From the NCBI RefSeq assembly GCF_004216555.1, contig NZ_SGWQ01000017.1:1-64000 (forward strand): a stretch of DNA of 64,000 nucleotides. The letters are read 5' to 3'. How positions within the stretch are numbered: position 1 is the stretch's first letter; each line of letters starts with the position of its first letter. Made by a program: the position numbers and the translations under genes. Source of the DNA: Herbihabitans rhizosphaerae (GTDB lineage: Bacteria; Actinomycetota; Actinomycetes; Mycobacteriales; Pseudonocardiaceae). Positions 1 through 8,377 of the stretch are shown piece by piece. A model generated the notes under the pieces. That model was not told the origin of the DNA, did no database searches, and worked only from the letters and a program-made list of their open reading frames with translations.

Positions 1-671
1 AGGATGCGGTGCGCCAACTCAACGAGCGCGTCGGCCCACCTGCGTGTAGCGGATCGGTCGTCGTCTTTGCCGGCGGGTTTCGCCAGTGGTGACAGCGCTG
101 CCTTGAGGACTTCGGCGCATTCGGGTGAGAGTCGTCCGCGCACGATGATGGTGCCGTCGATGTCTTCGATCATGGAGAATTCCATGCGCTTGCGGGCGGC
201 TTGCTCGTCGAGGACGACTTGTTCGGGTTGGAGGTGGGCGCGGGTTCGGGTGGCGAGCTTGCTGAGTTTGACGGGGTCGAAGTGTTCGGCTTCCTCCACG
301 AGGAGTTGCTCCACGTCGGCGTGGTGCTCGGCGGGGAGTGTGTCGATGGTGGTGCGCACGACCTGCACGTGGTCGCGGCTGATCGCCCCAGCGGCGAGTG
401 CTTTCGCCGTGACGGGGAGTTGTGCTTCGATGGGTTGGCCGGTGAGTGTGGTGGAGCTGAACAGGGCGTTGGCGTCGGCTACTCGCCGTCGTGCGTCTGC
501 GGGTGAGATTCGTACGGTGTCCCGTAGGAATGATGCTGTGGAGTAGGCGCCCATTTCTTTGGCGAGGCCTTGCTCATGGATTTTGTGGATGAGTTGAAGT
601 CGTTCGTATTCGAGTTGTCGAATGTGGGTTTCGCGAGCCCGGAGCTCGTCGATTAGTTGTTGTCCCCTCAT
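1..671 (-). CDS. DUF222 / HNH endonuclease-type protein, N-terminal part (cut by window edge)
   Basis: The reading frame starts at ATG 669-671 and runs off the left edge without a stop, so only about 223 residues are visible. The N-terminus is a helical segment rich in Arg, Glu and Gln (RARETHIRQLEYERLQL), followed by the pattern seen in DUF222 proteins, with an STASFLRDT-like stretch and RRVADANAL. DUF222 domains normally precede a C-terminal HNH nuclease domain, which would lie outside the window. Such genes occur in many copies per actinobacterial genome (the 13E12 repeat family) and are often linked to mobile DNA. Cellular role is unknown. Family assignment is fairly sure; nuclease activity cannot be judged from this fragment. 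Confidence 0.8.
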   Translation of the reverse strand, partial: MRGQQLIDELRARETHIRQLEYERLQLIHKIHEQGLAKEMGAYSTASFLRDTVRISPADARRRVADANALFSSTTLTGQPIEAQLPVTAKALAAGAISRDHVQVVRTTIDTLPAEHHADVEQLLVEEAEHFDPVKLSKLATRTRAHLQPEQVVLDEQAARKRMEFSMIEDIDGTIIVRGRLSPECAEVLKAALSPLAKPAGKDDDRSATRRWADALVELAHRI

Positions 672-752
672 ACTTCGATTCTACCGAATTCGACCGGCCA
701 CTATGGGGTGAATCAAAAGCAGAAAGAGTGTGGCGGTGCGGTACGGGCAAAA

Positions 753-882
753 GGCAGGCGGAGCCTGCCCGTAGCGCCAGCCGTTAGGGCCGATCGAGGC
801 TCACAAGTCCAGGGCGAGGCCCCCTGGGGCCGAGTCGGCGAAGCCGACGCCGAAGGCGCCCTTGACTTGTGAGTATCGGCCC
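753..882. other. Nested inverted-repeat (cloverleaf-like) intergenic element
   Basis: The gap between the DUF222 gene and the sugar operon is packed with perfect inverted repeats. A 7-bp hairpin with a GGA loop lies at 753-769. A long outer stem pairs 787-794 with 875-882 and 801-816 with 857-872 (16 bp, one mismatch). Inside that stem are two further hairpins: GGCCCC/GGGGCC (818-831, 2-nt loop) and GTCGGC/GCCGAC (834-848, GAA loop). Together they fold into a stem carrying side hairpins. It follows the 3' end of the operon read on the minus strand, so it could act as a terminator or RNA-stabilising structure. It could also be a dispersed non-autonomous repeat. Confidence 0.75.
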
Positions 883-920
883 GCACAATTCCGCGCCGCC
901 ACACCCCAAGTGCGCCCCAG

Positions 921-1679
921 TCAGAGCGTGTCAGCAAAAGCCAGCCGATAGTCCCGCGACAACGACTCACCTTCAGGAACAACCAGCGGCCGCCGAAAAG
1001 CCAGTGCGGCACAAACCCCCGGATACTCCGCCGTACGCACGAACCACGGCTCGTTAGCCTGCGGATCCGGCAAAAAACAGATAGTCGCCTCAGAACCGGC
1101 CAACACCAGCCAAGGCGCCCGCACCCCGTTCCGAGCCGGCCCATCCTTCGTCGACGCCGTCCCATCCGCGAACGAAGCACTAGCCCTCAGGAACAACCCG
1201 CCATACCCAGCCCCGGCCCGCCCATGCGTCGCAGGACTGCCGATCTCCAGCCGCGTCTTCGCCAGCACTCGAAACGAGAACGCCAACGTCCACGTACTCG
1301 TAGCCGTATCCACCTGATCAACCCGCATCGTGCGCCGCTCCGTCGCCAGCGTCGCGCCGTCCGGCCCGAGCCAGCTCAGATCCTCGACGATCTCACCGTC
1401 AGTCGGCGGACTCGCCCAGCCGTCGTGCCTGATCAGCCCGTGATCGTTCCGCTCGACGTAGCCTTCACCAGCGACATACGTCGGCCCGCCCCACAGGTTG
1501 ACACCGGACACATCGGGCACGGCGACGCTGAGCCCGGTGTGCCACGGATGATCGATCGGCTGGAACCCGGTGACCACGTGCCCGCGCAGGGTCCGCACCT
1601 CGTGCGCGCACGGCCGCGCCAGCTCCTGGGCGTGCGAGTACCGGAGCAGCTCGAACCCCTGGTGGCGCAAGGAAATCAC
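921..1679 (-). CDS. PmoA-like / DUF6807 family protein
   Basis: About 252 residues starting at a GTG that overlaps the upstream stop by four bases (GTGA, 1676-1679). The protein resembles the DUF6807 (PmoA-like) family: an early HPWHTGLSVAVPDV segment, NLWGGPTYV, many short beta-type segments, and a C-terminal RDYRLAF. This family has a beta-sandwich-like fold and is recurrently encoded beside Gfo/Idh/MocA oxidoreductases in sugar or glycoside gene clusters. The enzymatic role is not established. No signal peptide is visible, so it is probably cytoplasmic. It is the last gene of a five-gene coupled operon, which supports a role in the same catabolic route. The family name comes from distant annotation and does not imply methane oxidation. 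Confidence 0.75.
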   Translation of the reverse strand: MISLRHQGFELLRYSHAQELARPCAHEVRTLRGHVVTGFQPIDHPWHTGLSVAVPDVSGVNLWGGPTYVAGEGYVERNDHGLIRHDGWASPPTDGEIVEDLSWLGPDGATLATERRTMRVDQVDTATSTWTLAFSFRVLAKTRLEIGSPATHGRAGAGYGGLFLRASASFADGTASTKDGPARNGVRAPWLVLAGSEATICFLPDPQANEPWFVRTAEYPGVCAALAFRRPLVVPEGESLSRDYRLAFADTL

Positions 1680-2491
1680 AGCACGTGCTCCCGGTAGCGG
1701 GCAACCATGAGCTCGAGCACCTCCCCGCCTGGCGAGTCCCACAGCTCCTGGTTGAAGATCTCCACTTCGATCGGGCCACGATACCCGGCATGGTCAACGG
1801 CCTCGCGAAGCCTGCGCAATTCCACGCATCCGTCGCCAATCATCGCCCGTCCGAGTAGTACTCCTTCGGGCAGCGGGGTGACCCAGTCGGCGACCTGGAA
1901 CGAGGCGATGCGGCGGCCGGCCCGCTCGATCGCGCGGTACACGCCCGGATCCCACCACACGTGGTAGGTGTCCACGACCACGCCGACCTGTTCCGCCGGG
2001 AACTCCGACGCGATGTCCACCGCCTGGTCCAGCGTGCTCACCACGCACCGGTCCGAGCAGTACATCGGGTGCAGCGGCTCGATCGCCAGCCGGACACCGT
2101 GCTCGGCCGCCACCGGCGCCAGCGAGCCGAGCGCGTCCACCACCCGCTGCCGTGCACCGTCCACATCGGACTGCCCAGCGGGGAGCCCGCCGGACACGAG
2201 TACCAGCACGTCGGTGCCGAGCGTAGCCGCCTCGGCGATCGCCTTCTCGTTGTCCGCCAACGCCTTCGCGCGCTCGGCCGGATCCGACGCGGTGAAGAAC
2301 CCGCCGCGGCACAGTGACGTGACGGTCAACCCGGCGTCGCGCACCAGCTTCGCCGACTCGGCCAGCCCCTGCGCGGCGACGTGCTCGCGCCACAGCCCGA
2401 TCCCGGTGATCCCGGCGCGCGCGCAGCCGTCGACCGCCTCCGCAACGCTCCATGAGCGGGTGGTCGCCTGGTTCAAGCTGAGTCGGTTCAT
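1676..2491 (-). CDS. Sugar phosphate isomerase/epimerase-fold TIM barrel protein
   Basis: About 271 residues starting at ATG 2489-2491, which overlaps the upstream stop (ATGA). It is a xylose-isomerase-like TIM barrel. The candidate metal-ligand strands are visible: AIEPLHPMY (Glu), VVVDTYHVWWDPG (Asp, His), a SFQVADWV strand, and EVEIFNQELW (Glu) near the end. This superfamily includes ketose epimerases, inosose dehydratases and the 3-keto-glycoside lyases that work after a Gfo/Idh/MocA dehydrogenase. With two such dehydrogenases in the same operon, either an epimerase/isomerase step or a beta-elimination step is plausible. The substrate cannot be read from the sequence. The protein is cytoplasmic. 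Confidence 0.85.
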   Translation of the reverse strand: MNRLSLNQATTRSWSVAEAVDGCARAGITGIGLWREHVAAQGLAESAKLVRDAGLTVTSLCRGGFFTASDPAERAKALADNEKAIAEAATLGTDVLVLVSGGLPAGQSDVDGARQRVVDALGSLAPVAAEHGVRLAIEPLHPMYCSDRCVVSTLDQAVDIASEFPAEQVGVVVDTYHVWWDPGVYRAIERAGRRIASFQVADWVTPLPEGVLLGRAMIGDGCVELRRLREAVDHAGYRGPIEVEIFNQELWDSPGGEVLELMVARYREHVL

Positions 2492-3636
2492 CCGTCCACT
2501 CCGGACAGTGCGAGGTAGGTGCGCATCCGGTGCTCGGCCGACTCCGGGTCGGGCAGCAGCCCGGCCTGGTCGGCGAGTACGAACACACGCACCAGGTGCT
2601 CCAGCGACCTGGCGCTCTCCAGCCCGCCGACCATGCGGAAGTGCGACTGATGCCCGGCGAGCCACGCCAGGAACACGATCCCGGTCTTGTAGTAGTACGT
2701 CGGCGCGGCGAACACCTGCCGGGCCAGCGGCACAGTTGGCTCCAGAATCTCCTTGTACCGCACCGAATCCCCGTCGTCGAGCGCGCGCACGGCGGCCGCG
2801 GCGGCGGGGGCAAGCGGGTCGAAGACGCCGAGCAGCGCGTCGCTGTGGCCCTGCTCGTCGCCGGCGATCAGCTCGGGGTAGTGGAAGTCGTCGCCGGTGT
2901 AGCAACGCACGCCGTCGGGCAGCCGCCGGCGCAACGCCACCTCACGGCCGGCGTCCAGCAGCGAGATCTTCACACCGTCCACAGTGGACGCGTGCGCGGT
3001 GATCAGGTCCACGAACACGTCGGTCGCCACGTCCAGGTCGGCCGAGCCCCAGTAACCCTCCAGCGCCGGGTCGAACATCGGCCCCAGCCAGTGCAGGATC
3101 ACCGGCCCGGACACTTGCGACAACAGTCGGTCGTACACCCGGTGGTAGTCGTCCGGGCCGGTGGTCACCGACGCCAGCGCCCGGCTGGCCATGACGATCA
3201 CCTGCGCGCCGGCCGCCTCCACGACCTCGATCTGCTCCTCGTAGGCGGCTATCACCGCGTCCAGCGAGTCCGCCGAGGTCAACTGGTCGGTGCCGGCGCC
3301 ACACGCGAGCCGTCCACCGCACGCCGCCGCCTCACGGCCACTGCGCGCGATCAGCTCGGCGGTCGCCGCCCAGTCAAGACCCATGCCACGTTGCGCGGTG
3401 TCCATCGCGTCCGCCACACCCAGGCCGTGCGACCAGAGATGCCGCCGGAACGCAAGAGTCGCCTCCCAGTGCAACGTTGCGGGCGCACCCGGCGTGTTGT
3501 TCCGCAACGGATCCGCCACGACATGCGCGGCCGCGAACAGCACCCGGCCGGCCGGCGGGGCGCCCGGCGGATAGCCCGACGCGCCGGTCAGCGAATACTC
3601 CCGCAGAGCACCATCCGGCTCCGGCAGCCGGATCAC
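2488..3636 (-). CDS. DUF993 family protein (dihydrodipicolinate synthase-like TIM barrel)
   Basis: About 382 residues from a GTG that overlaps the preceding stop (GTGA, 3633-3636). An upstream in-frame extension exists but lies inside the previous gene. The sequence matches the DUF993 family: an early LRNNTPGAPATLHWEATLAF segment, MGLDWAATAELI, VIMASRAL, then ILHWLGPMFDPALEGYWG and the late YYKTGIVFLAWLAG. DUF993 proteins are annotated as relatives of dihydrodipicolinate synthase/aldolases, which suggests a retro-aldol or decarboxylase-type step, but no member is characterised to my knowledge. Position three of five in the coupled operon ties it to the two dehydrogenases and the isomerase-fold protein. 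Function is inference; the family call is firm. Confidence 0.85.
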   Translation of the reverse strand: MIRLPEPDGALREYSLTGASGYPPGAPPAGRVLFAAAHVVADPLRNNTPGAPATLHWEATLAFRRHLWSHGLGVADAMDTAQRGMGLDWAATAELIARSGREAAACGGRLACGAGTDQLTSADSLDAVIAAYEEQIEVVEAAGAQVIVMASRALASVTTGPDDYHRVYDRLLSQVSGPVILHWLGPMFDPALEGYWGSADLDVATDVFVDLITAHASTVDGVKISLLDAGREVALRRRLPDGVRCYTGDDFHYPELIAGDEQGHSDALLGVFDPLAPAAAAAVRALDDGDSVRYKEILEPTVPLARQVFAAPTYYYKTGIVFLAWLAGHQSHFRMVGGLESARSLEHLVRVFVLADQAGLLPDPESAEHRMRTYLALSGVDG

Positions 3637-4784
3637 AGCGTCAGCTCCGGTACCTCGAGCCGCACACCGTCCCGCGCCGAGCGCAGGCCCAGCTCGGCGA
3701 GCTGCACTCCGCGCGCGCCCGCGAGCAGGTCGTACGGCCACGGCTCGTCGCGCACCACGTGCCGCAGGAACGCCTCCCACTGCACCTTGAACCCGTTGTC
3801 GAACTCGTCGTTGTCCGGCACCGTCTGCCATTGCGCGCGGAAGTCCTCGGTCGCCGGCACGTCCGGGTTCCACACCGGCTTCGGGGTCGTCGCGCGATGT
3901 TGCACCCGGCAGTTGCGCAGTCCGGCGATCGCACTGCCCTCGGTGCCGTCGACCTGGAACTCGACCAGCTCGTCGCGGTACACGCGCACCGCCCAGGAGG
4001 AGTTGATCTGCGCGATCGCACCGCCGTCCAGCTCGAACACGCCGTAGGCGGCGTCGTCCGCGGTGCACTGATACGGCCGGCCGCGCTCGTCGTTGCGTTC
4101 CGGGATGTGCGTTGCGACCGTCGCCTGCACGGTTCGCACCGGTGCGATGATCCCGGCGAGCACGTACTGCCAGTGCGCGAACATGTCCAGCGTGATGCCG
4201 CCGCCGTCCTCGGCGCGGTAGTTCCACGACGGCCGGTTGGCGACCTGCCAGTCGCCCTCGAACACCCAGTACCCGAACTCGCCGCGCACCGACAGGATGC
4301 GGCCGAAGAACCCGCCGTCCACCAACCGCTTCAGCTTGCGCAGGCCGGGAAGGAAAAGCTTGTCCTGCACCACGCCCGATTTCACGCCGGCGTCGCGGGC
4401 GAGCCTGGCCAGCTCCAGTGCCGTCGCCGTGTCGGTGGCGGTCGGCTTCTCGCAGTAGACGTGCTTGCCGGCGGCGATCGCCTCGCGCACCGTCTTCTCC
4501 CGCTCGTTTGTGACCAGCGCGTCGAAGTACACCCGCACGTCCGGCTCGGCGAGCGCCTCGGTGAGGCTGGTGGTCCAGCGCGAAAGCCCGGTCTCGGCGG
4601 CCAGTGCGCGCAGCTTGGATTCGTTGCGCCCGACCAGGATCGGCTCCGGCCAGATGCTGTCGCCGCCGCCGAGGTCCAGGCCGCCCTGCTCCCGGATCGC
4701 CATGATCGACCGGAGCAGATGTTGCCGGTGGCCCATCCGCCCGGTCACGCCGTTCATCGCGATCCCGATCTTGGTCACGCTCAC
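3633..4784 (-). CDS. Gfo/Idh/MocA family NAD(P)-dependent oxidoreductase
   Basis: About 383 residues. The GTG at 4782-4784 is preferred because it has GGGAG eight bases upstream and gives the same four-base GTGA overlap seen throughout this operon; an earlier GTG (4791-4793) has no room for a ribosome site. The N-terminal Rossmann fold is visible (IGIAMNGVTGRMG), as is the catalytic Lys motif EKP in HVYCEKPTATD. The C-terminal domain contains GGGITLDMFAHWQY and a DNDEFDNGFKVQWEAF segment. Enzymes of this family oxidise or reduce a sugar, inositol or glycoside hydroxyl. The protein is cytoplasmic. It is the second dehydrogenase of the operon, so it may act on a different intermediate from its upstream neighbour. 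Confidence 0.9.
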   Translation of the reverse strand: MSVTKIGIAMNGVTGRMGHRQHLLRSIMAIREQGGLDLGGGDSIWPEPILVGRNESKLRALAAETGLSRWTTSLTEALAEPDVRVYFDALVTNEREKTVREAIAAGKHVYCEKPTATDTATALELARLARDAGVKSGVVQDKLFLPGLRKLKRLVDGGFFGRILSVRGEFGYWVFEGDWQVANRPSWNYRAEDGGGITLDMFAHWQYVLAGIIAPVRTVQATVATHIPERNDERGRPYQCTADDAAYGVFELDGGAIAQINSSWAVRVYRDELVEFQVDGTEGSAIAGLRNCRVQHRATTPKPVWNPDVPATEDFRAQWQTVPDNDEFDNGFKVQWEAFLRHVVRDEPWPYDLLAGARGVQLAELGLRSARDGVRLEVPELTL

Positions 4785-5890
4785 TGCACACACTCCCGTT
4801 CCTCGCGGGCCGCCCAGCCGACCCCCAGTTCGGTGAACAACTTCAGCTCGTTCGCGGCCCGCTCGACCGCCTCGTCAACGCCGTGCAGGACCCGGTGGCC
4901 GTCCACGTCGTGCCAGTCGGAATCGTTGATTCGCAACGGTTGCGGCGCGTCCCGCACCGCCTGCAACACCTCGGTGAACCCGGCGCACGACGCGAGCGGA
5001 GCGAGCAACGGATCGCCGTGCGCCCGGTGCGCGAGCAGGTTCTCCAGCAGGCCGACGCGCCCGTACTCGTGCCGCTCGAGGACCCCGTCGCGCACGATGT
5101 CCAGCCGGTCGCGCGTGTAGTACAGCTCGGCGCGCGCGTGCTCGCCGTGCACGATGATTCGCGGGTCTCGGTCCTGTGTGGCGCACAGCGTGGCCGCCAC
5201 CACGACCGGCGGCCCGGACGCGGTGGTGATCCGGGCGCACGCGGTGTCGTCCGCGGCGATGTCGTTGGCGCGCAGCAACTCCAGCTCGATCCGCACCGGT
5301 TCGCCGGTCAGCGCCAACGCGGCGATCACGGCGTGCGCGAACGGGTTGGTCAGGCTGCCGTCCACCACCGGCACGCCGTCCAGCTCTCGCCGTCCGGCCC
5401 ACGGCGCGCGCTGGAAGTAGGCGTGCGGGCGCACCCACGAGCACGCCGCGCCGATGCCGCGCAACGCGCCGAGCTCACCAGAGGCGATCAGCTCCCGCAA
5501 GGCCGGGATCGCCCGCGAGCCAAGGGATTGGAACCCGACCTGCACCGCGCGCCCGGTCGCCGCACGGACGTCCTCGACGGCGTGAAACTCGGCGATGCCC
5601 GTCACGGGCGGCTTCTCCAGCAACACGTCTGCCCCGGCGCGCAACGTTGCGATCGCCAGCGGTGCGTGCGTGTGTGGGGGAGCGGCGATGACGACGATGT
5701 CGGGCGAGTGGTCGCGCAGCAACGAGTCCAGGTCCGGGTACAGCAGCGTGTCACCGATGGCGGCCGGCGGATCGGGATCGCAGGCGGCCACGAGGCGCAC
5801 CTCGCCGGACGCGCGCAGCCGGTCGATCTCACCCAGATGCCACTCGCCCCAGCCGCCCACGCCGGCCAGTGCGACATCCGGCACGGCCAT
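4781..5890 (-). CDS. Gfo/Idh/MocA family oxidoreductase, first gene of the sugar operon
   Basis: About 369 residues. ATG 5888-5890 has GGAG seven bases upstream; a GTG one codon earlier is the alternative. The Rossmann segment (VALAGVGGWGEWHL), the APPHTHAPLAIATL strand-helix and the EKP motif (VLLEKPPVTG) identify the family. The C-terminal domain has NPFAHAVIAALAL. It is under 50 percent similar by eye to its downstream neighbour, so the pair is not a recent tandem copy. Transcription probably starts from the TTGACA/TAGCGT promoter upstream, with a LacI-type operator between promoter and start. The substrate is an unidentified sugar or cyclitol. Confidence 0.9.
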   Translation of the reverse strand: MAVPDVALAGVGGWGEWHLGEIDRLRASGEVRLVAACDPDPPAAIGDTLLYPDLDSLLRDHSPDIVVIAAPPHTHAPLAIATLRAGADVLLEKPPVTGIAEFHAVEDVRAATGRAVQVGFQSLGSRAIPALRELIASGELGALRGIGAACSWVRPHAYFQRAPWAGRRELDGVPVVDGSLTNPFAHAVIAALALTGEPVRIELELLRANDIAADDTACARITTASGPPVVVAATLCATQDRDPRIIVHGEHARAELYYTRDRLDIVRDGVLERHEYGRVGLLENLLAHRAHGDPLLAPLASCAGFTEVLQAVRDAPQPLRINDSDWHDVDGHRVLHGVDEAVERAANELKLFTELGVGWAAREERECVQ

Positions 5891-5909
5891 CACTGCTCTC
5901 CAGCGGATA

Positions 5910-5959
5910 GAAAGCGCTTACTACGTTGCTACGCTATGGCCACCCATCAGGAGTGTCAA
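5910..5959 (-). promoter_or_regulatory. Promoter with LacI-family operator upstream of the catabolic operon
   Basis: Read on the minus strand there is a perfect -35 TTGACA (5954-5959), a 17-bp spacer and a -10 TAGCGT (5931-5936). Immediately downstream sits GTAAGCGCTTTC (5910-5921), a LacI/GalR-type palindrome with core AAGCGCTT. This places the operator at the expected transcription start, where bound repressor would block initiation. The same core occurs in front of the ABC transporter operon at 7059-7070, and the lacI-type gene starts at 5979 on the other strand, so autoregulation is also likely. Confidence 0.85.
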
Positions 5960-5978
5960 CCGGGAGGACGGGCACGAC

Positions 5979-7022
5979 GTGACCGCGACACTGGCCGATG
6001 TCGCGCGGCGGGCCGGAGTGTCGACCGCGACGGTGTCGCGCGTGCTGAACGGCAACTACCCGGTCGCCGGCGCCACCCGGGAGCGGGTGCTGGACGCGCT
6101 CGCCGAGCTGGACTACGTGGTCAACGGCCCGGCGAGGGCGCTGGCCGCGTCCAGTACCGACGTGATCGGCGTGATCGTCAACGACGTGTCCGACCCGTTC
6201 TTCGGCATCCAGGCCGGCGGTCTGCAACGCGAGGTCGCCGAGGAGGACCTGCTCGCGGTCATCTGCAACACCGCGGGCTCGCCTTCCGAGGAGCTGAAGT
6301 ACCTCAGCCTGCTGCTGCGCCAGCGGGTGCGCGGGATCGTGCTGACCGGCGGCGCGCGCGAGGACGCCGAGCACGAGGCGGCCACCGCGAAGCTGATCAG
6401 GCAGGCGCAGGCGGTCGGCACCCGGGTCGTGCTGTGCGGGCGGCCGGCGCCGGCCGGCGTGGAGGCGCCGTGCGTCGTGTTCGACAACGAGGCCGGTGCC
6501 ACCGCGCTGACCAGGCACGTCGTCGAGATGGGTCACGAGCGAATCGGGTACGTGGCCGGCCCGAGGGGCAACACCACGACCACCGCGCGGCTGGCCGGGC
6601 ACCGGGCCGCGCTGCGCGAGGCGGGCATCCGCAGGGCGGCGAGCCCGATCGTGCACGGCGACTTCTCCCGCGACTCCGGCTTCGACGCCGCCATGCGACT
6701 GTCGCGCGCCGACGGTGACGTCACCGCGATCATCGCGGCCAACGACCTGATGGCGCTCGGCGTGATGGCGGCGTTGCGCAGGGCCGGGACCGAGGTGCCT
6801 CGGCAGTGTTCGGTGGCCGGCTTCGACGATCTTCCGTCGGCCTCGGACTGCGCGCCGGCGCTGACCACCGTGCGGCTGCCGCTGGAGTCGGGCGCGCGGC
6901 GCGCGGGCCGGATCGCGACCGGCCGCGACGGCGCCGAGGACGGTGACGCCTGGCTGGGCGCGGAGTTACTGGTGCGCGACTCCGTGGTGCGCCCGGGCGG
7001 TCGCGCACGGCGAGCCCGTTGA
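5979..7022 (+). CDS. LacI family transcriptional regulator
   Basis: About 347 residues from GTG 5979-5981, with GGGAGGA ten bases upstream. The N-terminal helix-turn-helix is typical (LADVARRAGVSTATVSRVLN), followed by a periplasmic-binding-like effector domain with VIGVIVNDVSDPFFG, MGHERIGYVAGP, AIIAANDLMALGVMAAL and VAGFDDLP. It is encoded between the divergent catabolic operon and the transporter operon, and two matching operators flank it. It is therefore the probable local repressor, released by the transported sugar or a derivative. The effector is unknown. Confidence 0.95.
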   Translation: MTATLADVARRAGVSTATVSRVLNGNYPVAGATRERVLDALAELDYVVNGPARALAASSTDVIGVIVNDVSDPFFGIQAGGLQREVAEEDLLAVICNTAGSPSEELKYLSLLLRQRVRGIVLTGGAREDAEHEAATAKLIRQAQAVGTRVVLCGRPAPAGVEAPCVVFDNEAGATALTRHVVEMGHERIGYVAGPRGNTTTTARLAGHRAALREAGIRRAASPIVHGDFSRDSGFDAAMRLSRADGDVTAIIAANDLMALGVMAALRRAGTEVPRQCSVAGFDDLPSASDCAPALTTVRLPLESGARRAGRIATGRDGAEDGDAWLGAELLVRDSVVRPGGRARRAR

Positions 7023-7070
7023 CGTTTCATTGTGGACAGTTCTAGGGTGGCCGGCACAGTAAGCGCTTAC
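7019..7070 (+). promoter_or_regulatory. Promoter and perfect LacI-type operator of the sugar ABC transporter operon
   Basis: A candidate -35 TTGACG (7019-7024) and -10 TAGGGT (7043-7048) are 18 bp apart. The operator GTAAGCGCTTAC (7059-7070) is a perfect 12-bp palindrome just downstream. The geometry mirrors the operator of the divergent operon at 5910-5921. This supports coordinated repression of uptake and catabolism by the intervening LacI protein. Confidence 0.85.
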
Positions 7071-7105
7071 CACCGCGCGACCGACTCATCGAGGAGGTAG
7101 GTCGT

Positions 7106-8377
7106 ATGCGACGCGCAGCCGCCGTCGGATTCGCCTTGACAGCGGTCCTGCTCGCCGGATGCTCGCCCGGCAGCAGCGACGACGGGGGCGGAGGTGGTGG
7201 CGCGCCCAACAAGCTGGTGTTCGTGACCTTCACCGACGGCCCGGACAAGGCGACGACCGAGGCGCTGGTCAAGCAGTTCGAGCGGGACAACGGTGTCACG
7301 GTCGAGCTGCAGTTCCTGCCGTTCTCCGAACTGGAGCAACAACTACAGGGCCGGCTCGCCAGCAACAACGTCCCGGACGTGATTCGCACGCAGAACCTCC
7401 AGCCGTTCCGCGACGATCTGCTGGACCTCAAGTCCGCCGGCCAGGACGTGGCGAACCAGTACCTCGACGAGGCCCAGAAGGCGATCAAGAACAAGGACGG
7501 CGCCGCCGTCGCCCTGCCGAGCGACCTCACCATGAACGGCCCGATGGTGAACAAGGACGCGTTCGCCAAGGCGGGCATTCCGCTGCCGCCCGTGGACAAG
7601 CCGTGGACCTGGGACGAGTTGATCACCAACGCCAAGGCCGCGCAGAAGGCGGTCGGCAGCCCGTTCGCCATCGCCTACGACAAGTCGGGTCACCGGCTGT
7701 CCAGCATGCTCAATCAGTACGGCACCGACTTCTACGGCGCGGACGGCAAGGTCGCCCTCGATCAGGGCAAGGCGACCGCCGCGCTCGGCAAGTTCGTCGA
7801 GCTGACCCAGCAGAACGCGATCAGCAAGGACTTCTGGATCGAGTCCGGCACGAAGTACAAGGGTGCCAACGACATTTTCATCTCCGGCGACGCTCCGCTG
7901 TACATCAGCGGCAACTGGCAGGTCGGCCAGTTCGACAAGGCGATCAAGTTCAACTGGGCCGCGATCCCGAACCCGTGCGCCGCGCGGTGTGGCGGGTACC
8001 CCGGCGGAAAGTTCATGGCCGCGTTCAAGCGCAGCGCCAATCCGCCGCTGGCCGCCAAGCTCGTGGCCTTCATGAACTCCCGTGCGGCACAAGAGAAGTT
8101 CGCGATCGAGGCGCAGTTCCTGCCGACCCGCAAGGACCTGATCGCCGAGGGTGTGAAGTACGCGGTGCGCCCAGCGGACATGGCGGTCTTCCTCGCCGAC
8201 GTCAAGCGCACCGACCCGGCGAGTTACGCCAGCAACTACAACCCCGGATTCAGCCCGACGGCCACCGAGCTGGTCAAGCAACTGGCTCGATCGATCGCCG
8301 GCCAGCAGTCGATCGGCGACACGGTGAACGCGGTGCGCACGGCGGCGCAGAAGAACCTGGACGCGGCGGGCAAATGA
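7106..8377 (+). CDS. Sugar ABC transporter substrate-binding lipoprotein
   Basis: 423 residues from ATG 7106 with a GAGGAGG ribosome site. The signal peptide ends in a lipobox (LLAGC, Cys about residue 20) and is followed by a Ser/Asp/Gly-rich linker, so the mature protein is anchored outside the membrane. The body is a type-1 (COG1653) solute-binding protein: FERDNGVTVELQFLPFSELE, VPDVIRTQNLQ, GNWQVGQFDK and a PGGKFMAAFKR segment near the hinge. It delivers the sugar to the two downstream permeases. No ATPase gene is in the cluster; a shared MsiK-type ATPase elsewhere is the usual solution in actinomycetes (inference). Confidence 0.93.
   Translation: MRRAAAVGFALTAVLLAGCSPGSSDDGGGGGGAPNKLVFVTFTDGPDKATTEALVKQFERDNGVTVELQFLPFSELEQQLQGRLASNNVPDVIRTQNLQPFRDDLLDLKSAGQDVANQYLDEAQKAIKNKDGAAVALPSDLTMNGPMVNKDAFAKAGIPLPPVDKPWTWDELITNAKAAQKAVGSPFAIAYDKSGHRLSSMLNQYGTDFYGADGKVALDQGKATAALGKFVELTQQNAISKDFWIESGTKYKGANDIFISGDAPLYISGNWQVGQFDKAIKFNWAAIPNPCAARCGGYPGGKFMAAFKRSANPPLAAKLVAFMNSRAAQEKFAIEAQFLPTRKDLIAEGVKYAVRPADMAVFLADVKRTDPASYASNYNPGFSPTATELVKQLARSIAGQQSIGDTVNAVRTAAQKNLDAAGK

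Noticed and set aside
1-671. Evidence for a prophage or integrative element at the left edge
   Set aside because: DUF222/HNH genes are common throughout actinobacterial genomes. No integrase, attachment site or phage gene accompanies it in the window.
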